This document shows positions 43,361 to 52,380 of a stretch of 62,525 bases of DNA, piece after piece. The notes under the pieces were generated by a model. The model did no database searches. It was not told where the DNA came from and saw only the letters and a list, made by a program, of their open reading frames with translations. Positions within the stretch are counted from its first letter, which is position 1; each line of letters opens with the position of its first letter. The stretch is from JAVBNC01 sp031551765 (lineage in GTDB: Bacteria > Desulfobacterota > Desulfovibrionia > Desulfovibrionales > Desulfovibrionaceae), in assembly GCA_031551765.1 (NCBI GenBank), contig JAVBNC010000009.1, positions 1 through 62,525 on the forward strand. The letters are read 5' to 3'. The translations under genes and the position numbers were made by a program.

Positions 43361-44353
43361 ATGACCCAGTCCATAGGCGGCAGCGGCGCAACACCGCCGC
43401 CTCATGCGCAGACCCAGGATACGGATCAGACGCGGAAGCTCCAGAATACGCCGCAAACCCAGGAGAGCGACGTGTCCGGCGCGGACCAGGCCGCAAAGCG
43501 GTTCGGCAAAACCCCTGACGCGGGCGGCACACCCATACTGGAAGCCCCCACCCTGAATCCGGCGGACATGATGATCCAATTGACTGCCCTGATGTCCAAG
43601 ATCGCGGAACTGACGGCCACGACCCAGGAGGAAGGCATCAAGGGCGACCGGAAGGATCTGGAACAGGTTCATGCAAGGCGCATGGAGGCGCTCAAAACTT
43701 ACTATGATAAGCTGAGCAAGTCCCTAAGTGCGAAAACCGGCTTTTTCGGCCGCCTGGTGCGCGCGTTCAAAGCCCTGTTCTCCGGTAACATCAAAGAAGC
43801 TTTCACCGAGTTGGGCAAGGCGTTCACGGAAAATCCGGTCACGGCCATCATGACCATTCTGGCTCCTTTCTGCCCCTTCTGCGGCATTCTTGCCGCGTGT
43901 TCGGCTCTTCAGGACCAGGAATTCATGACCACCCTGGCCAAGGCCTTCGGAGCCGACGACAAGGCGGCGGAAAAATTCAGCAACGCCATAAAGTGGGTGG
44001 GCCTGGCCGTGACCATTGCCGTCACGATAGCGGCCTCCATAGCCGCGGGGGTCGCCACCGGCGGCGTCGCCGGATTTGCCATTGGGGCCGCCCTCGGCGC
44101 TATCGGCGCGGGGATGGCCCTTGAGGGGGGCATCAAGGGCTATTTGGCGGGCGAGGCGCAGAGCGAGGCGTACAAGCACGGCGCAGAGGCGGACCGCACC
44201 AAGGCTCAAAGCGAAGAGCTCATGGGCATCATCGACAGGAACATGGGCATGCTGCAGGACATTTTCGACAACCTGCAGGACATTATTTCCAGTGTTATGA
44301 AAATGATCCAGCGCCAGCAGGAAGGCAGCGCCACCTCCGCCGGAGCTGTATGA
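43361..44353 (+). CDS. T3SS translocator candidate 1 (YopB/SseC-like)
   Basis: The 330-residue protein has a polar, low-complexity N-terminus (QTQDTDQTRKLQNTPQTQ), a coiled region around residues 70-120, and two hydrophobic hairpin regions, about 165-195 (IMTILAPFCPFCGILAAC) and 215-260 (VGLAVTIAVTIAASIAAGVA then GAALGAIGAGMA). A C-terminal helix follows (LQDIFDNLQDIISSVMKM). Two membrane regions and position after the SycD-type chaperone fit the major pore-forming translocator. AAGGAG precedes the ATG. Family assignment rests on layout more than on sequence identity. Confidence 0.7.
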   Translation: MTQSIGGSGATPPPHAQTQDTDQTRKLQNTPQTQESDVSGADQAAKRFGKTPDAGGTPILEAPTLNPADMMIQLTALMSKIAELTATTQEEGIKGDRKDLEQVHARRMEALKTYYDKLSKSLSAKTGFFGRLVRAFKALFSGNIKEAFTELGKAFTENPVTAIMTILAPFCPFCGILAACSALQDQEFMTTLAKAFGADDKAAEKFSNAIKWVGLAVTIAVTIAASIAAGVATGGVAGFAIGAALGAIGAGMALEGGIKGYLAGEAQSEAYKHGAEADRTKAQSEELMGIIDRNMGMLQDIFDNLQDIISSVMKMIQRQQEGSATSAGAV

Positions 44354-44369
44354 TCCAGGGAGCACGAGC

Positions 44370-45710
44370 ATGGGCATTTTCAAAATACCAGAAGGGAGCG
44401 GAACCCCGGATCTCAGTCTGCTCATCCAGAAAACTCCGCCGGGCGGCAAAGACAGGCTGTACGGCGCTACCCGCCAGGATGTGGATGGGACAGGGGATGG
44501 CGTCGGCTCGGACGATGGCCGGCTTCCCCAGCCCTCCGGGGTCAAAATCGCCGATCTGGCCAATGCAATGGCCTTGCTGGACGAACTGATGATTCTTTTC
44601 CACCAGATGTCCAGCGACGCCAAAAAAGTGAACCAGGAAGCCTCCCTCCAGCAGATGGCCCTGGCTAAAATGCAGAGCCTGCAGGCGGCCGACGCCAAAA
44701 CGGACGCCGCCACCAAGCTTATGACCTGCGCCGTCATTTCTCTGGTTATCGCCTGCGTGGGCGCGGCGGTCAGCGTGGCCGGCGCCGTCACCAGCGTGGT
44801 TTCGGCCGCCAGCAAAGCCGCCCAGGGAGCCGCCAAGACGGTGGCCATGCAGATCGCCAAAAAAATAAGCGAAACAGCGACCAAAGATGTGGCTAAGAAG
44901 ATTTCCGAGGAAACGGCCAAGAGGGTTCCCGGGGAAGTGGCCAAAGAACTGGCCAAGCGCGGCGGCAAGGAAATTAGCGAAGAGGCCATGAAGGAGGTCA
45001 CTCAGGAAGTAACCAAGCGGGTAACAAAGCAAGTGACCGAGGAGATGACCAAGCAACTGGCCAAACAGGTAACCCAGCAGCTGATTGAACAGGTGGGCCC
45101 CAAAATGGCCAAGGAACTTGGCCCGGCGGTTGCTCAGGACATTGCCGAGCAGCTTGCCGAGAGCATGGCCGCGCAGATAGGCGAGGAAGTGGCCAAACAA
45201 GTGGCCGAAGAAGTGATGCAGCAGGTTGCCGAGAAATTTTCCGAACAGTTCGCCGGTAAGATAGCCGCGGAAGCGGCTTCGGAAACGCTGGCGCGGCTTA
45301 CCCAGGAGGCGGGCAAGGCGCTTTCCAAGCAGGCGGCCGTGGAACTTGCCAAATCAATGACCAGGGAAGTGGCGCAAGCCATTGCCAGGGAAACAGGGCA
45401 GACCTTGGCCAGACGCATCGGCCAGGCATCTCTGGAGATCGGCAAAAAGCTGTTCTCAGACCCCAATGCGGCCCAGATGTTCTTCTCCAGCGTATCCAAG
45501 AGCGTTGACACAGTCGGCCAGGCCGACAGCCAGAGAACCCAGGCCGAAGGCGACCGCCTGAACGCCGAATCGCAGGAAACCCAGGCGCAGAAACAGAAAT
45601 CCGATCAGTTTGTGGAAGATTTCCGCGAACTGATGAAAAAGATGAACCAATTGATCAACGACCTGCTGCAAGCCAAGAACCAGAGCGAAGCCGCGGCGGC
45701 CAAAGCATAG
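44370..45710 (+). CDS. T3SS translocator candidate 2 with a four-residue-period helix
   Basis: The 446-residue protein has a polar N-terminus, a coiled segment at 60-110, one long hydrophobic segment at about 117-150 (MTCAVISLVIACVGAAVSVA), then an exceptional helical region. From residue 158 to 350 every fourth residue is hydrophobic or small (V158, I162, I166, A170, V174 ... L346, I350), with Lys, Glu and Gln between, giving units like AKxVxEExxKQV. A DP-containing C-terminal segment and coiled tail (FRELMKKMNQLINDLL) follow. The gene lies 16 bp after candidate 1. A pore/translocon role is likely; the repeat could lie along a membrane or form a bundle. Confidence 0.7.
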   Translation: MGIFKIPEGSGTPDLSLLIQKTPPGGKDRLYGATRQDVDGTGDGVGSDDGRLPQPSGVKIADLANAMALLDELMILFHQMSSDAKKVNQEASLQQMALAKMQSLQAADAKTDAATKLMTCAVISLVIACVGAAVSVAGAVTSVVSAASKAAQGAAKTVAMQIAKKISETATKDVAKKISEETAKRVPGEVAKELAKRGGKEISEEAMKEVTQEVTKRVTKQVTEEMTKQLAKQVTQQLIEQVGPKMAKELGPAVAQDIAEQLAESMAAQIGEEVAKQVAEEVMQQVAEKFSEQFAGKIAAEAASETLARLTQEAGKALSKQAAVELAKSMTREVAQAIARETGQTLARRIGQASLEIGKKLFSDPNAAQMFFSSVSKSVDTVGQADSQRTQAEGDRLNAESQETQAQKQKSDQFVEDFRELMKKMNQLINDLLQAKNQSEAAAAKA

Positions 45711-45751
45711 AAAGAACGAGCGGCAACGCCAAACATCCCGGAGAAGAAGCT

Positions 45752-46345
45752 ATGAGTTCCGTTACAGGCGCCAACCCCAATATGAGCACAACAAGCAGCG
45801 TAAAGGCCTCGGGCTTGGGCGATTTTACGGTCAACGGCCAGAAAATGACCGCCCAGGATCTCATGCTGCTTATGACCCTCAATTCCCTGAACGCCCAGGA
45901 CGCCGTGTTTGAAAGCCTGTTCAAGGAATGCGAGGAACGCACCAAGCAGCTCAACTCCATCAGCACCTGCATGCAGATTCTCGGCAAGTACAAAGACTGT
46001 TTCGATAAGGACGGCAAGTGCATAAAGAATCAGAATAACGGCAGCACCAGGTGGGTCCTTCTTACCGCCGAGGACCAGAAAGCCTGGAAAGACGCCGGCG
46101 GCGATCAACTGCGCACAAGCGGCATGGTGCCCGGCCTGGAAAGCATGAGCGATTATTCGATTGACAAGCCGGAACTGGACACCATGATGGAAAACCTCAA
46201 ACTGGCCCAGGGGCAGATTTCCTCGGTCAACGAACAGCAGATGATGCGGGCCAACCAGGCGGCCAACAAGCGCGCCACGGTGCTGCAGTTCGGGCAGAGC
46301 CTGCTGCAGAGCATCAAGGAAGCCATGCAGGCCTCGGCCCGCTGA
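45752..46345 (+). CDS. secreted T3SS protein candidate (tip, filament or small translocator)
   Basis: The 197-residue protein is polar, has no membrane segment, carries helices at about 37-75 (DLMLLMTLNSLNAQDAVFES, LFKECEERTKQLNSI) and a long amphipathic C-terminal helix (QQMMRANQAANKRATVLQF, LLQSIKEAM). That plan recalls EspA/SseB filament proteins, needle-tip proteins and small translocators, which all end in such a helix. Position between translocator 2 and a chaperone gene supports secretion. The exact class cannot be fixed from sequence alone. Confidence 0.55.
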   Translation: MSSVTGANPNMSTTSSVKASGLGDFTVNGQKMTAQDLMLLMTLNSLNAQDAVFESLFKECEERTKQLNSISTCMQILGKYKDCFDKDGKCIKNQNNGSTRWVLLTAEDQKAWKDAGGDQLRTSGMVPGLESMSDYSIDKPELDTMMENLKLAQGQISSVNEQQMMRANQAANKRATVLQFGQSLLQSIKEAMQASAR

Positions 46346-46458
46346 TGCCGGCGCCGCGGCCCGATGCCCGCGGCCCGTGGAACCGGGGCGGCCCGGTTCC
46401 ACGGCCCTGCCGTTCCGGAAGCCGCTCTGCCACGGCAATACCGCTTTCAGGAGTTGTC

Positions 46459-46890
46459 ATGCTGCAGGAATGCCTTACCGCTTTGTCTTCAGCCGTGGGC
46501 ATGCCCCCTCCCTCTTGCCGCGGCGACGGAAGCTGCCGCGTGTGCTTTGAGGCGGATCTCGACTGTGTGTTCACCCCGTTGGGATCCACCGTGGCCGTAA
46601 GCGCGCCGCTTGCGGCTCTGCCCGCTTCCTCGTCCGAACGCCGGGAACTGCTGCGCGCGGTTCTGCGGGCGAGCCTGGGCCTTATGGCTGAAAGCGATCC
46701 CGGCTCCTTCACCTTTCCCACACTGGACCGGGAAGGGAAGCTGACGCTGGAAGCCCGGCTGTCCGGCGAGCCCCGGTCCTTTGTGCGCGGGGTGGAAGCA
46801 TTTTTGAACGCGCTGGAAACGTGGCGCCTGGCCATCCGGGGTAACTCCGCTCCCGGAGCAATGCTCAACCCGTTCATGCTGCGAGGCTGA
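46459..46890 (+). CDS. probable class I T3SS chaperone
   Basis: The 143-residue protein starts with an amphipathic helix (MLQECLTALSSAVGM) and has a beta-rich middle (CRVCFEADLDCVFTPLG, TVAVSAPLAAL) and a C-terminal helix (GVEAFLNALETWRLAI). This is the CesT/SycE-type fold plan. AGGAG lies before the ATG at 46459; an earlier frame opening at 46345 overlaps the stop of the previous gene and lacks a ribosome site. The partner may be the protein encoded just upstream. Confidence 0.6.
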   Translation: MLQECLTALSSAVGMPPPSCRGDGSCRVCFEADLDCVFTPLGSTVAVSAPLAALPASSSERRELLRAVLRASLGLMAESDPGSFTFPTLDREGKLTLEARLSGEPRSFVRGVEAFLNALETWRLAIRGNSAPGAMLNPFMLRG

Positions 46891-46893
46891 GCT

Positions 46894-48669
46894 ATGCGGT
46901 ATCTGCGCTGGCTTTTTATGCTGTTGCTTTTCTTCTCTTTGGTATTCACCGCCAACAGCCAGCCCCTGCCCTGGGCCAACCAGGAGTTTTATTACGAAGC
47001 CAAAGACGAGTCCCTGCCGGATCTCTTGACCGCATTCTGCATGACGTTCAACACCGCCGCCGTGTCCAGCCCCAGCGTCACGGGCACGGTGAACGGAGTT
47101 TTCCGTTTCCGCAGGGCTGTGGATTTTATGGAGGGTATCTGCCGCGCCCACGGCCTCACCTGGTATTACGACGGCACAACGGTCTTTTTTGACAAGCTCA
47201 GCGAGCAGCAGAACGTGATGGTCCGCCTGCGCTGGATAACACCCCAGAAGCTGCGTTCATCCCTTTCCAGTCTTGGCGTGCTGGATACGCGTTTTCCCTG
47301 GCGGGCCATAGAAGAGGAGCGGCTGGTCAACCTGTCCGGCCCTCCCCGCTATGTGGAAACCATTCTCGGCATGATCAACGATATGGAGAAAAGCGCCTCC
47401 CAGGACATGCAGATGCAGGTGTTCCGGCTCAAGCACGCCTGGGCGGACGATTTCACCATCAACAACCAGGGCACGGCTCTGACCATACCCGGCGTGGCGA
47501 CGCTTCTGCGCAACATTACCGGCGAGGGCGGCATAGCGCCAAGCACGCGCCAGAGGCCCACGAACCCCGCGGGATTGCGCGGCCAGGGGCTGGCGCGCAC
47601 ATCCGCCAACAACCCGATGGGCCAGCAGCCGCAGCAGGCCGGCCCCATGCAGGCGGATGCCGCTTCCGGCCCGGTGCGCATCCTGGCCGACCCGCGCCTC
47701 AACGCGGTTATCGTCTGGGACGTGCGCGAGCGCATGGCCCAGTATGCGGGAACCATCGAAAAGCTCGACCAGCCGGTGCAACTGGTGGAAATCCAGGCCG
47801 CGATCATGGAGGTGAACGTCAACAAGGTGGCGGAACTGGGGGTCAGTTGGTCCGGCAGGGGGCGCACCAGCAACATCGGCGGCGTCGGCGGCATTAATGC
47901 CGGCACAAGCACCAACCCGATTGATTTCGACAGCCCTTACGGTTCAGGGCTTAACCTCAGTACCATATACTCCCACGGACTTGATTTTCTGATGGCCCGG
48001 GTGCACGCCCTGGAAGAAACGGGCGACGCCTCCGTGCTCTCCCGCCCCAAGGTTCTGACCCTGGACAACATGCAGGCCTCGCTGGAACACGTGAGTACCT
48101 TTTACGTGCGCGTCGCCGGTTACGAGCAGGTGGATCTTTTCGACGTCACTTACGGCACCGTGCTCAAGGTGACGCCCCATGTGGAACGGGGGCCCGACGG
48201 CCGCGCGCGCATCCGCATGTTCGTTCAGGTGGACGACGGCAGCAACCAGAGCAATATCACCCAGCAGCAGGTGGATGATCTGCCCGTTATCGGAAAAAGC
48301 TCCATCAAGACCCAGGCCGTGGTCACTGAAGAGCAGACGCTGGTCATCGGCGGGTATTACTATGAGAAACGCAATACCAAAGAAAGCGGCGTTCCTCTCT
48401 TGATGCACATTCCCTACCTGGGGCGCCTTTTCAAGACCAACACCGACGAAGTGCAGAAAATAGAGCGGCTGTTCGCCATTGCGCCGCGCCTGGTCGATTT
48501 GTCGGAGCTTTCCACCCCGCAGACCGTGCAGCCCGATGTGTTCACCAGAGATTTGCGGAACGCGCAAACCGTCTCCCCGCCGCCGACCGGCGGCTGCTCG
48601 CGCACAAGGCGTACCAACAGTGCGGCCCTGCCTCAGACCGGTGCCAACGGGGGCGCTCTGCAGCCATGA
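46894..48669 (+). CDS. sctC: T3SS outer-membrane secretin
   Basis: The 591-residue protein has a signal peptide (residues 1-23, MRYLRWLFMLLLFFSLVF), N-terminal secretin domains (EFYYEAKDESLPDLLTAFC; RLRWITPQKLRSSLSSLGV), and the C-terminal secretin pore domain (VEIQAAIMEVNVNKVAELG, ALEETGDASVLSRPKVLTLD, ETLVIGGYY-like EQTLVIGGYYYE, VPLLMHIPYLGRLFK). It forms the outer-membrane ring. It is the first of the Ysc-order structural genes and starts 3 bp after the chaperone gene. Confidence 0.95.
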   Translation: MRYLRWLFMLLLFFSLVFTANSQPLPWANQEFYYEAKDESLPDLLTAFCMTFNTAAVSSPSVTGTVNGVFRFRRAVDFMEGICRAHGLTWYYDGTTVFFDKLSEQQNVMVRLRWITPQKLRSSLSSLGVLDTRFPWRAIEEERLVNLSGPPRYVETILGMINDMEKSASQDMQMQVFRLKHAWADDFTINNQGTALTIPGVATLLRNITGEGGIAPSTRQRPTNPAGLRGQGLARTSANNPMGQQPQQAGPMQADAASGPVRILADPRLNAVIVWDVRERMAQYAGTIEKLDQPVQLVEIQAAIMEVNVNKVAELGVSWSGRGRTSNIGGVGGINAGTSTNPIDFDSPYGSGLNLSTIYSHGLDFLMARVHALEETGDASVLSRPKVLTLDNMQASLEHVSTFYVRVAGYEQVDLFDVTYGTVLKVTPHVERGPDGRARIRMFVQVDDGSNQSNITQQQVDDLPVIGKSSIKTQAVVTEEQTLVIGGYYYEKRNTKESGVPLLMHIPYLGRLFKTNTDEVQKIERLFAIAPRLVDLSELSTPQTVQPDVFTRDLRNAQTVSPPPTGGCSRTRRTNSAALPQTGANGGALQP

Positions 48670-48742
48670 TGGTCTCTATTTGCCGCCCGCGGGAATGCGG
48701 ATCTGTTTTCCAGGCCCGGAACCGGCCTACCGGAGCTCCTTT

Positions 48743-50128
48743 ATGAGCGCCCGCCGCTTGAAAATACTTTCCGGCCCCAACAGGGGAGGGAATCTTTCGC
48801 TGCCGGAGTGCGGCGCCGTTGTCATTGGCGCGGACGACGCCTGCGATCTGGTGCTCTGCGATGCAAACCTGGCCGGCCGGCATGCTATGCTGCATCTGGA
48901 CGGGGAAGCGCGCCTGGAGCCTCTGGACGGCCCCGTCCTGGCGGAGGGACGCCCTTTGCCCGCCGGGGGCGAAGCCGTTGTGGATTTCCGGGTGTATGCC
49001 TTGGGCGATACAATGCTCTGCCTGGGACCGGACCAGGGGGATTGGCCCGACATACCCATGCCCGGCCTGGCCGCTTCCGCGTCGTCTCCCGCCGGAGAGG
49101 ATCCGGCCCCGGGTGATGCCGTTTCCCCAGATCCCCCAAGGGCCGCACTTCCGGACGCGCGGCGCCCCGCTTTGATGTCTTTCCGGCGCGCGACATACTG
49201 GGGCGCCGGTCTTTTCGCGGCCGCATCGCTGCTTGCCGCCATGGCGTTCCTCTTCGTCTCCGTGGCTCCAACGCCGGTGGATGAGCGTTTGGCGGCCTTC
49301 CAGGCCAGGCTCGCACGCAGTGGTTTCACCGCCGTAAGCCTGGAACGGGGCGCCGCGGGGAAGCCCCTGCTCAAGGGCTGGGTGGATACCGGCCGGCAAT
49401 GGGAACTGCTCGAACGCCTGGTCAAGGCTGAGCTGCCGGAGGCCGCTATCGAGGCGCGTGATACCAGAGCTCTTGCCGGCGCCTTGGCGGCCAAAGCCGG
49501 ACAGCTTGGGTACACCTTGCGGGTCATCCCCGAACGCGGGGGGCGCGCGCGCATACGCGGGTACGCGCGGGACGAAACCGTTGCCGAACGTATGCGGCGG
49601 GCGTTGGAGCCGGAGTTGGCGGCTTTCGCCGGAACCGCCTGGGAAGTGGGCACCTGGAAATCCATCGCATCCACACTGGCCTCTCTGGCCTCGGCGCGCC
49701 GCATGGGCGGCCTGCGTTTTGAGCCCAGGGATACGAGTGTGGCGGTTTTTGGCATTCAAAATGCAAAGAAGGAAGTATGGGCCGCGCTGTCCACGGAAAT
49801 CGAGGATACCCTGAGCATGCCCGTCGCCTTTGTGCAGCCCGGCGCGGACGGGGCGGAAACAGCGGTCCCGCCGCTTGGCGGCGGAGCATCCCCTGCCGGG
49901 TCGCGGCCATACGCCCCGGGGAACGCCCCGGCAGCGCGGCCGGGGCCGGAATCCGTCTGCGGGGCGCTCAGCCGGGTGGAGGGGGACCCGCACGCCCTGC
50001 GCTACGCGGGCAGCGTGGCCATTTACCGGGAAGGCTCCCTGCTGCCCGGAGACTGGCGGGTTCTCCGTCTGTTCGGCCAGGGGGTATTTCTGCTGCGGGA
50101 AGGAACCGTTTATTACTGTCAATGGTAG
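48743..50128 (+). CDS. sctD: T3SS inner-membrane ring protein (YscD/CdsD family)
   Basis: The 461-residue protein has an N-terminal FHA-like cytoplasmic domain (LKILSGPNRGGNLSLPE, VLCDANLAGRHAML), a proline/alanine linker, one membrane helix near residue 155-175 (GLFAAASLLAAMAFLFVSV) and periplasmic ring-building repeats. It forms the outer part of the inner-membrane ring. GGAG precedes the ATG at 48743; the longer frame opening at 48479 runs inside sctC. The family usually is the most variable of the ring proteins, and this assignment rests on domain order and on position between sctC and the needle genes. Confidence 0.85.
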   Translation: MSARRLKILSGPNRGGNLSLPECGAVVIGADDACDLVLCDANLAGRHAMLHLDGEARLEPLDGPVLAEGRPLPAGGEAVVDFRVYALGDTMLCLGPDQGDWPDIPMPGLAASASSPAGEDPAPGDAVSPDPPRAALPDARRPALMSFRRATYWGAGLFAAASLLAAMAFLFVSVAPTPVDERLAAFQARLARSGFTAVSLERGAAGKPLLKGWVDTGRQWELLERLVKAELPEAAIEARDTRALAGALAAKAGQLGYTLRVIPERGGRARIRGYARDETVAERMRRALEPELAAFAGTAWEVGTWKSIASTLASLASARRMGGLRFEPRDTSVAVFGIQNAKKEVWAALSTEIEDTLSMPVAFVQPGADGAETAVPPLGGGASPAGSRPYAPGNAPAARPGPESVCGALSRVEGDPHALRYAGSVAIYREGSLLPGDWRVLRLFGQGVFLLREGTVYYCQW

Positions 50129-50142
50129 GAAAGGAGGACGCC

Positions 50143-50379
50143 ATGGATGTATGCGGGCCGGATTTTGATTTGAAGAGGCGCCTGGCCGAGGACGCCTCGG
50201 GAGCGGTCTTGAAGGCTTCCTGCGATGTCCTGCGCGAAGGGGATCAGGCCGTGCGCAGGGCCATGGACCAAGGGCTGTCCCCATCCGCGTTTCAGGCGGC
50301 CGAAGCCATGAGGGAGGCCCTGGCCTTGGCTGAGGAAAGCCTCAGCGAATACTGGAAAATGAAGCACCACACGGGATAA
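50143..50379 (+). CDS. YscE/CdsE-like needle co-chaperone candidate
   Basis: The 78-residue protein is a helical hairpin (LKRRLAEDASGAVLKASCDV; FQAAEAMREALALAEESL) with the size of YscE/EscE. In Ysc and Chlamydia systems the gene after yscD/cdsD encodes the co-chaperone that holds the needle subunit with YscG, and here the same order is kept. AAAGGAGG precedes the ATG. Sequence similarity is low, as is normal for this family. Confidence 0.65.
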   Translation: MDVCGPDFDLKRRLAEDASGAVLKASCDVLREGDQAVRRAMDQGLSPSAFQAAEAMREALALAEESLSEYWKMKHHTG

Positions 50380-50388
50380 GGAGGAATT

Positions 50389-50625
50389 ATGGCCATCAGC
50401 AACAGCCCGGTAACCGGGAATATAGACGCTTCGTTCAGGGCGAGCCTGGACATTGACATGAAGGAAATGGAGGCCATGGCCAAAAAGGCGGAGCAGGGCA
50501 GCCTCGATGAAGGGGAAATGATCCGCTACAACAGCCTGTTGACCCGCTGGAGCACCAAGGTCGGCCTGCTTTCCAAAATTACGGCCACTGTCGATGACAC
50601 GCTTAAGAACATTGTCAATAGATGA
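50389..50625 (+). CDS. sctF: T3SS needle subunit
   Basis: The 78-residue protein matches needle subunits in length and plan: two helices around a P/D-turn region replaced here by EQGSLDEGE, with the C-terminal polymerisation helix MIRYNSLLTRWSTKVGLL and ITATVDDTLKNIVNR. It polymerises into the hollow extracellular needle. It is encoded 9 bp after the YscE-like gene and before the YscG-like gene. Confidence 0.88.
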   Translation: MAISNSPVTGNIDASFRASLDIDMKEMEAMAKKAEQGSLDEGEMIRYNSLLTRWSTKVGLLSKITATVDDTLKNIVNR

Positions 50626-50678
50626 CGGCTGTTTTTCCACGGGACCCGCAAAAGGGCAAGACGTGAACAGGAGGACTC

Positions 50679-51056
50679 ATGGCGCTGGCTCTGGACGAAA
50701 AATACGCCCCGCTCCTGGCCGGAGCCGGGTTTGTGGCTTTGGAAGTCGGGCGCAGGGAAAAAGCGGAACGGATTTTTGATGCGCTGGCGGCCCAATGGCC
50801 GGCGCGGCTGGCTCCGATTTTGGGCAAATCCCTGACCTTGGTGCTCGCGGGCAAACCCGAAGAGGCGGTCCGGCTCTTGGAAAACGATGGCCTGGCTCAT
50901 AAAAAAGACCCCCTTTGGGCCAGCTTTCATGCCTTGGCTCTGGCCGAAACCGGCCAGGCGGAAGCAGCGCGGGCAAAATTGAAAGCCCTGCTGGCCGAAG
51001 CCCCGGGCCACCAGGACACGGGCATGGCCAAGGCGTTGTTGCACCATCTCGGATAA
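50679..51056 (+). CDS. YscG/CdsG-like TPR needle chaperone
   Basis: The 125-residue protein is composed of about three tetratricopeptide-type helix pairs (LLAGAGFVALEVGRREKAE, APILGKSLTLVLAGKPEEAV, LWASFHALALAETGQAEAA). YscG-type chaperones wrap the needle subunit in the cytoplasm. CAGGAGG precedes the ATG. Position directly after sctF fits. Confidence 0.8.
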   Translation: MALALDEKYAPLLAGAGFVALEVGRREKAERIFDALAAQWPARLAPILGKSLTLVLAGKPEEAVRLLENDGLAHKKDPLWASFHALALAETGQAEAARAKLKALLAEAPGHQDTGMAKALLHHLG

Positions 51057-51068
51057 CGGAAGGCGCAT

Positions 51069-51584
51069 ATGATCGACGGCGCGGGCATAGGCGGGATCGT
51101 TCTCAGGCAGGGCCCGGCATCCGGGCTGCCCGGCGCCGTGCCCTTGCCCCAGGAACCGCCGTTGCCCGGCGAACAGGCTCGTTTCGAAAGTTTGCTCGCG
51201 GAGCCTGACACCCAGCCGGATCCGGCGCAGACCCCAGGCACGTTCCCTCTCGATCCGCTGCGGCCCGAAGGGCTGCTTCCCCCGGAACCAGCCGCCGGAC
51301 TGGAAAAAACGGCCGCGTTGCGCCCTGACCCGGCGGCGGAAGCGGTTTCCGGACGGGAGACCGGCGTTTTCCACGGCCTGTCCGGCGACAGCATTCTGGC
51401 AAGTCTAGACCGCATGCGCGGCCCTTCGTCGGCCGGTGTCCCGCTCCTTGGCGGCATTGCTTCACCGGACGGGCTTATCGCGGTGCACAGCTCCCTTATC
51501 CGGGGGGCCACGGCCATGCGTCTGATGAGCAGGGTCCAGAGTGAAAGCTCGGCGGGTTTGGAACAAGTGACCCGGGGGTCATGA
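51069..51584 (+). CDS. sctI: T3SS inner-rod protein
   Basis: The 171-residue protein has a long proline-rich, unstructured first part and a typical YscI-type C-terminal helix: SPDGLIAVHSSLIRGATAM then LMSRVQSESSAGLEQVTRG. The rod polymerises below the needle. Family members are usually 90-150 residues, so the extension here is somewhat long. A yscH equivalent is not present between the chaperone and this gene. Confidence 0.8.
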   Translation: MIDGAGIGGIVLRQGPASGLPGAVPLPQEPPLPGEQARFESLLAEPDTQPDPAQTPGTFPLDPLRPEGLLPPEPAAGLEKTAALRPDPAAEAVSGRETGVFHGLSGDSILASLDRMRGPSSAGVPLLGGIASPDGLIAVHSSLIRGATAMRLMSRVQSESSAGLEQVTRGS

Positions 51585-51641
51585 AACCGGCGTTGTCCAA
51601 CACATGCGGCAGGAAAACACGCACTGCGGAGATTGAGTCTT

Positions 51642-52370
51642 ATGCCCCAAATATCGGCCTTCATTTTGCGCTTCGCGCTTCTTGCGGCCCTTGTCCTTCT
51701 CATGGCCGGCTGCAAAATGCCGCTGTATTCCGGGCTGCCGGAAAAGGACGCCAACGAAATGCTGGCCCTGCTTCTTGAGCACGGCCTGGATGCGGCCAAA
51801 GAGCCGGGGGAAAAAGGCACCTGGAACCTGACAGTGGAGAAAGCCGACCTGGTGGCGGGCATGGAACTTCTGAAAGCCCGAGCCATGCCGCGCGTCAAAT
51901 ATGGTTCACTCGGCCAGGTGTTCCGCAAGGAAGGCATCATTTCCACGCCGCTGGAGGAGAGGGCCCGCTTTATGTACGCGCTTTCCCAGGAACTCGGCGG
52001 CACCATAGCCGCCATTGACGGCGTGCTGGATGCCCGGGTGCACATTGTTCTGCCGGAGCAGGACAGCCTGGGCGAAAAGCTCTCCCCGTCCTCTTCCGCC
52101 GTCTTTATCCGGCATCGGGCGGACGTGGATATGCAGGGCCAGGTGCACCAGATCAAAAAACTGATGGAAAACAGCGTGCGCGGCCTCAAATACGAGGTTA
52201 TCAGCGTGTTTCTTTTTCCCGCGCAAGCGGAACAGCCTTCGGGCGCGCATGCCCGGCCCCGGCAGGGCATGGGGCCGGAGTTTTTGACGGCCGCGGCCCT
52301 CGCGGGCGTTTTCGCCGCGGCAACGGCCGTTCTGGCCGTGTTGTTCTGGCGGCGGCGCAAGGCATCATGA
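51642..52370 (+). CDS. sctJ: T3SS inner-membrane ring lipoprotein
   Basis: The 242-residue protein has a lipoprotein signal peptide with the lipobox cysteine at residue 24 (LMAGC), the YscJ/FliF ring domains (LYSGLPEKDANEMLALLLEHG in pieces; GQVFRKEGIISTPLEERARF; LDARVHIVLPE) and a C-terminal membrane helix (LAGVFAAATAVLAVLFW) followed by arginines and lysine. It forms the inner ring with SctD. The ATG at 51642 is preferred over a TTG three codons earlier. Confidence 0.93.
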   Translation: MPQISAFILRFALLAALVLLMAGCKMPLYSGLPEKDANEMLALLLEHGLDAAKEPGEKGTWNLTVEKADLVAGMELLKARAMPRVKYGSLGQVFRKEGIISTPLEERARFMYALSQELGGTIAAIDGVLDARVHIVLPEQDSLGEKLSPSSSAVFIRHRADVDMQGQVHQIKKLMENSVRGLKYEVISVFLFPAQAEQPSGAHARPRQGMGPEFLTAAALAGVFAAATAVLAVLFWRRRKAS

Positions 52371-52380
52371 CGGAGCGGAC

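Noticed and set aside
43724..45200. Long minus-strand frames opposite the translocator genes
   Set aside because: They mirror the repetitive, GC-biased coding strand and have no ribosome sites; the plus-strand genes are clearly real.
48542..50284. 580-codon minus-strand frame opposite sctD
   Set aside because: It is a shadow frame from high GC at third positions, with no recognisable domains, while sctD fits position, ribosome site and domain plan.
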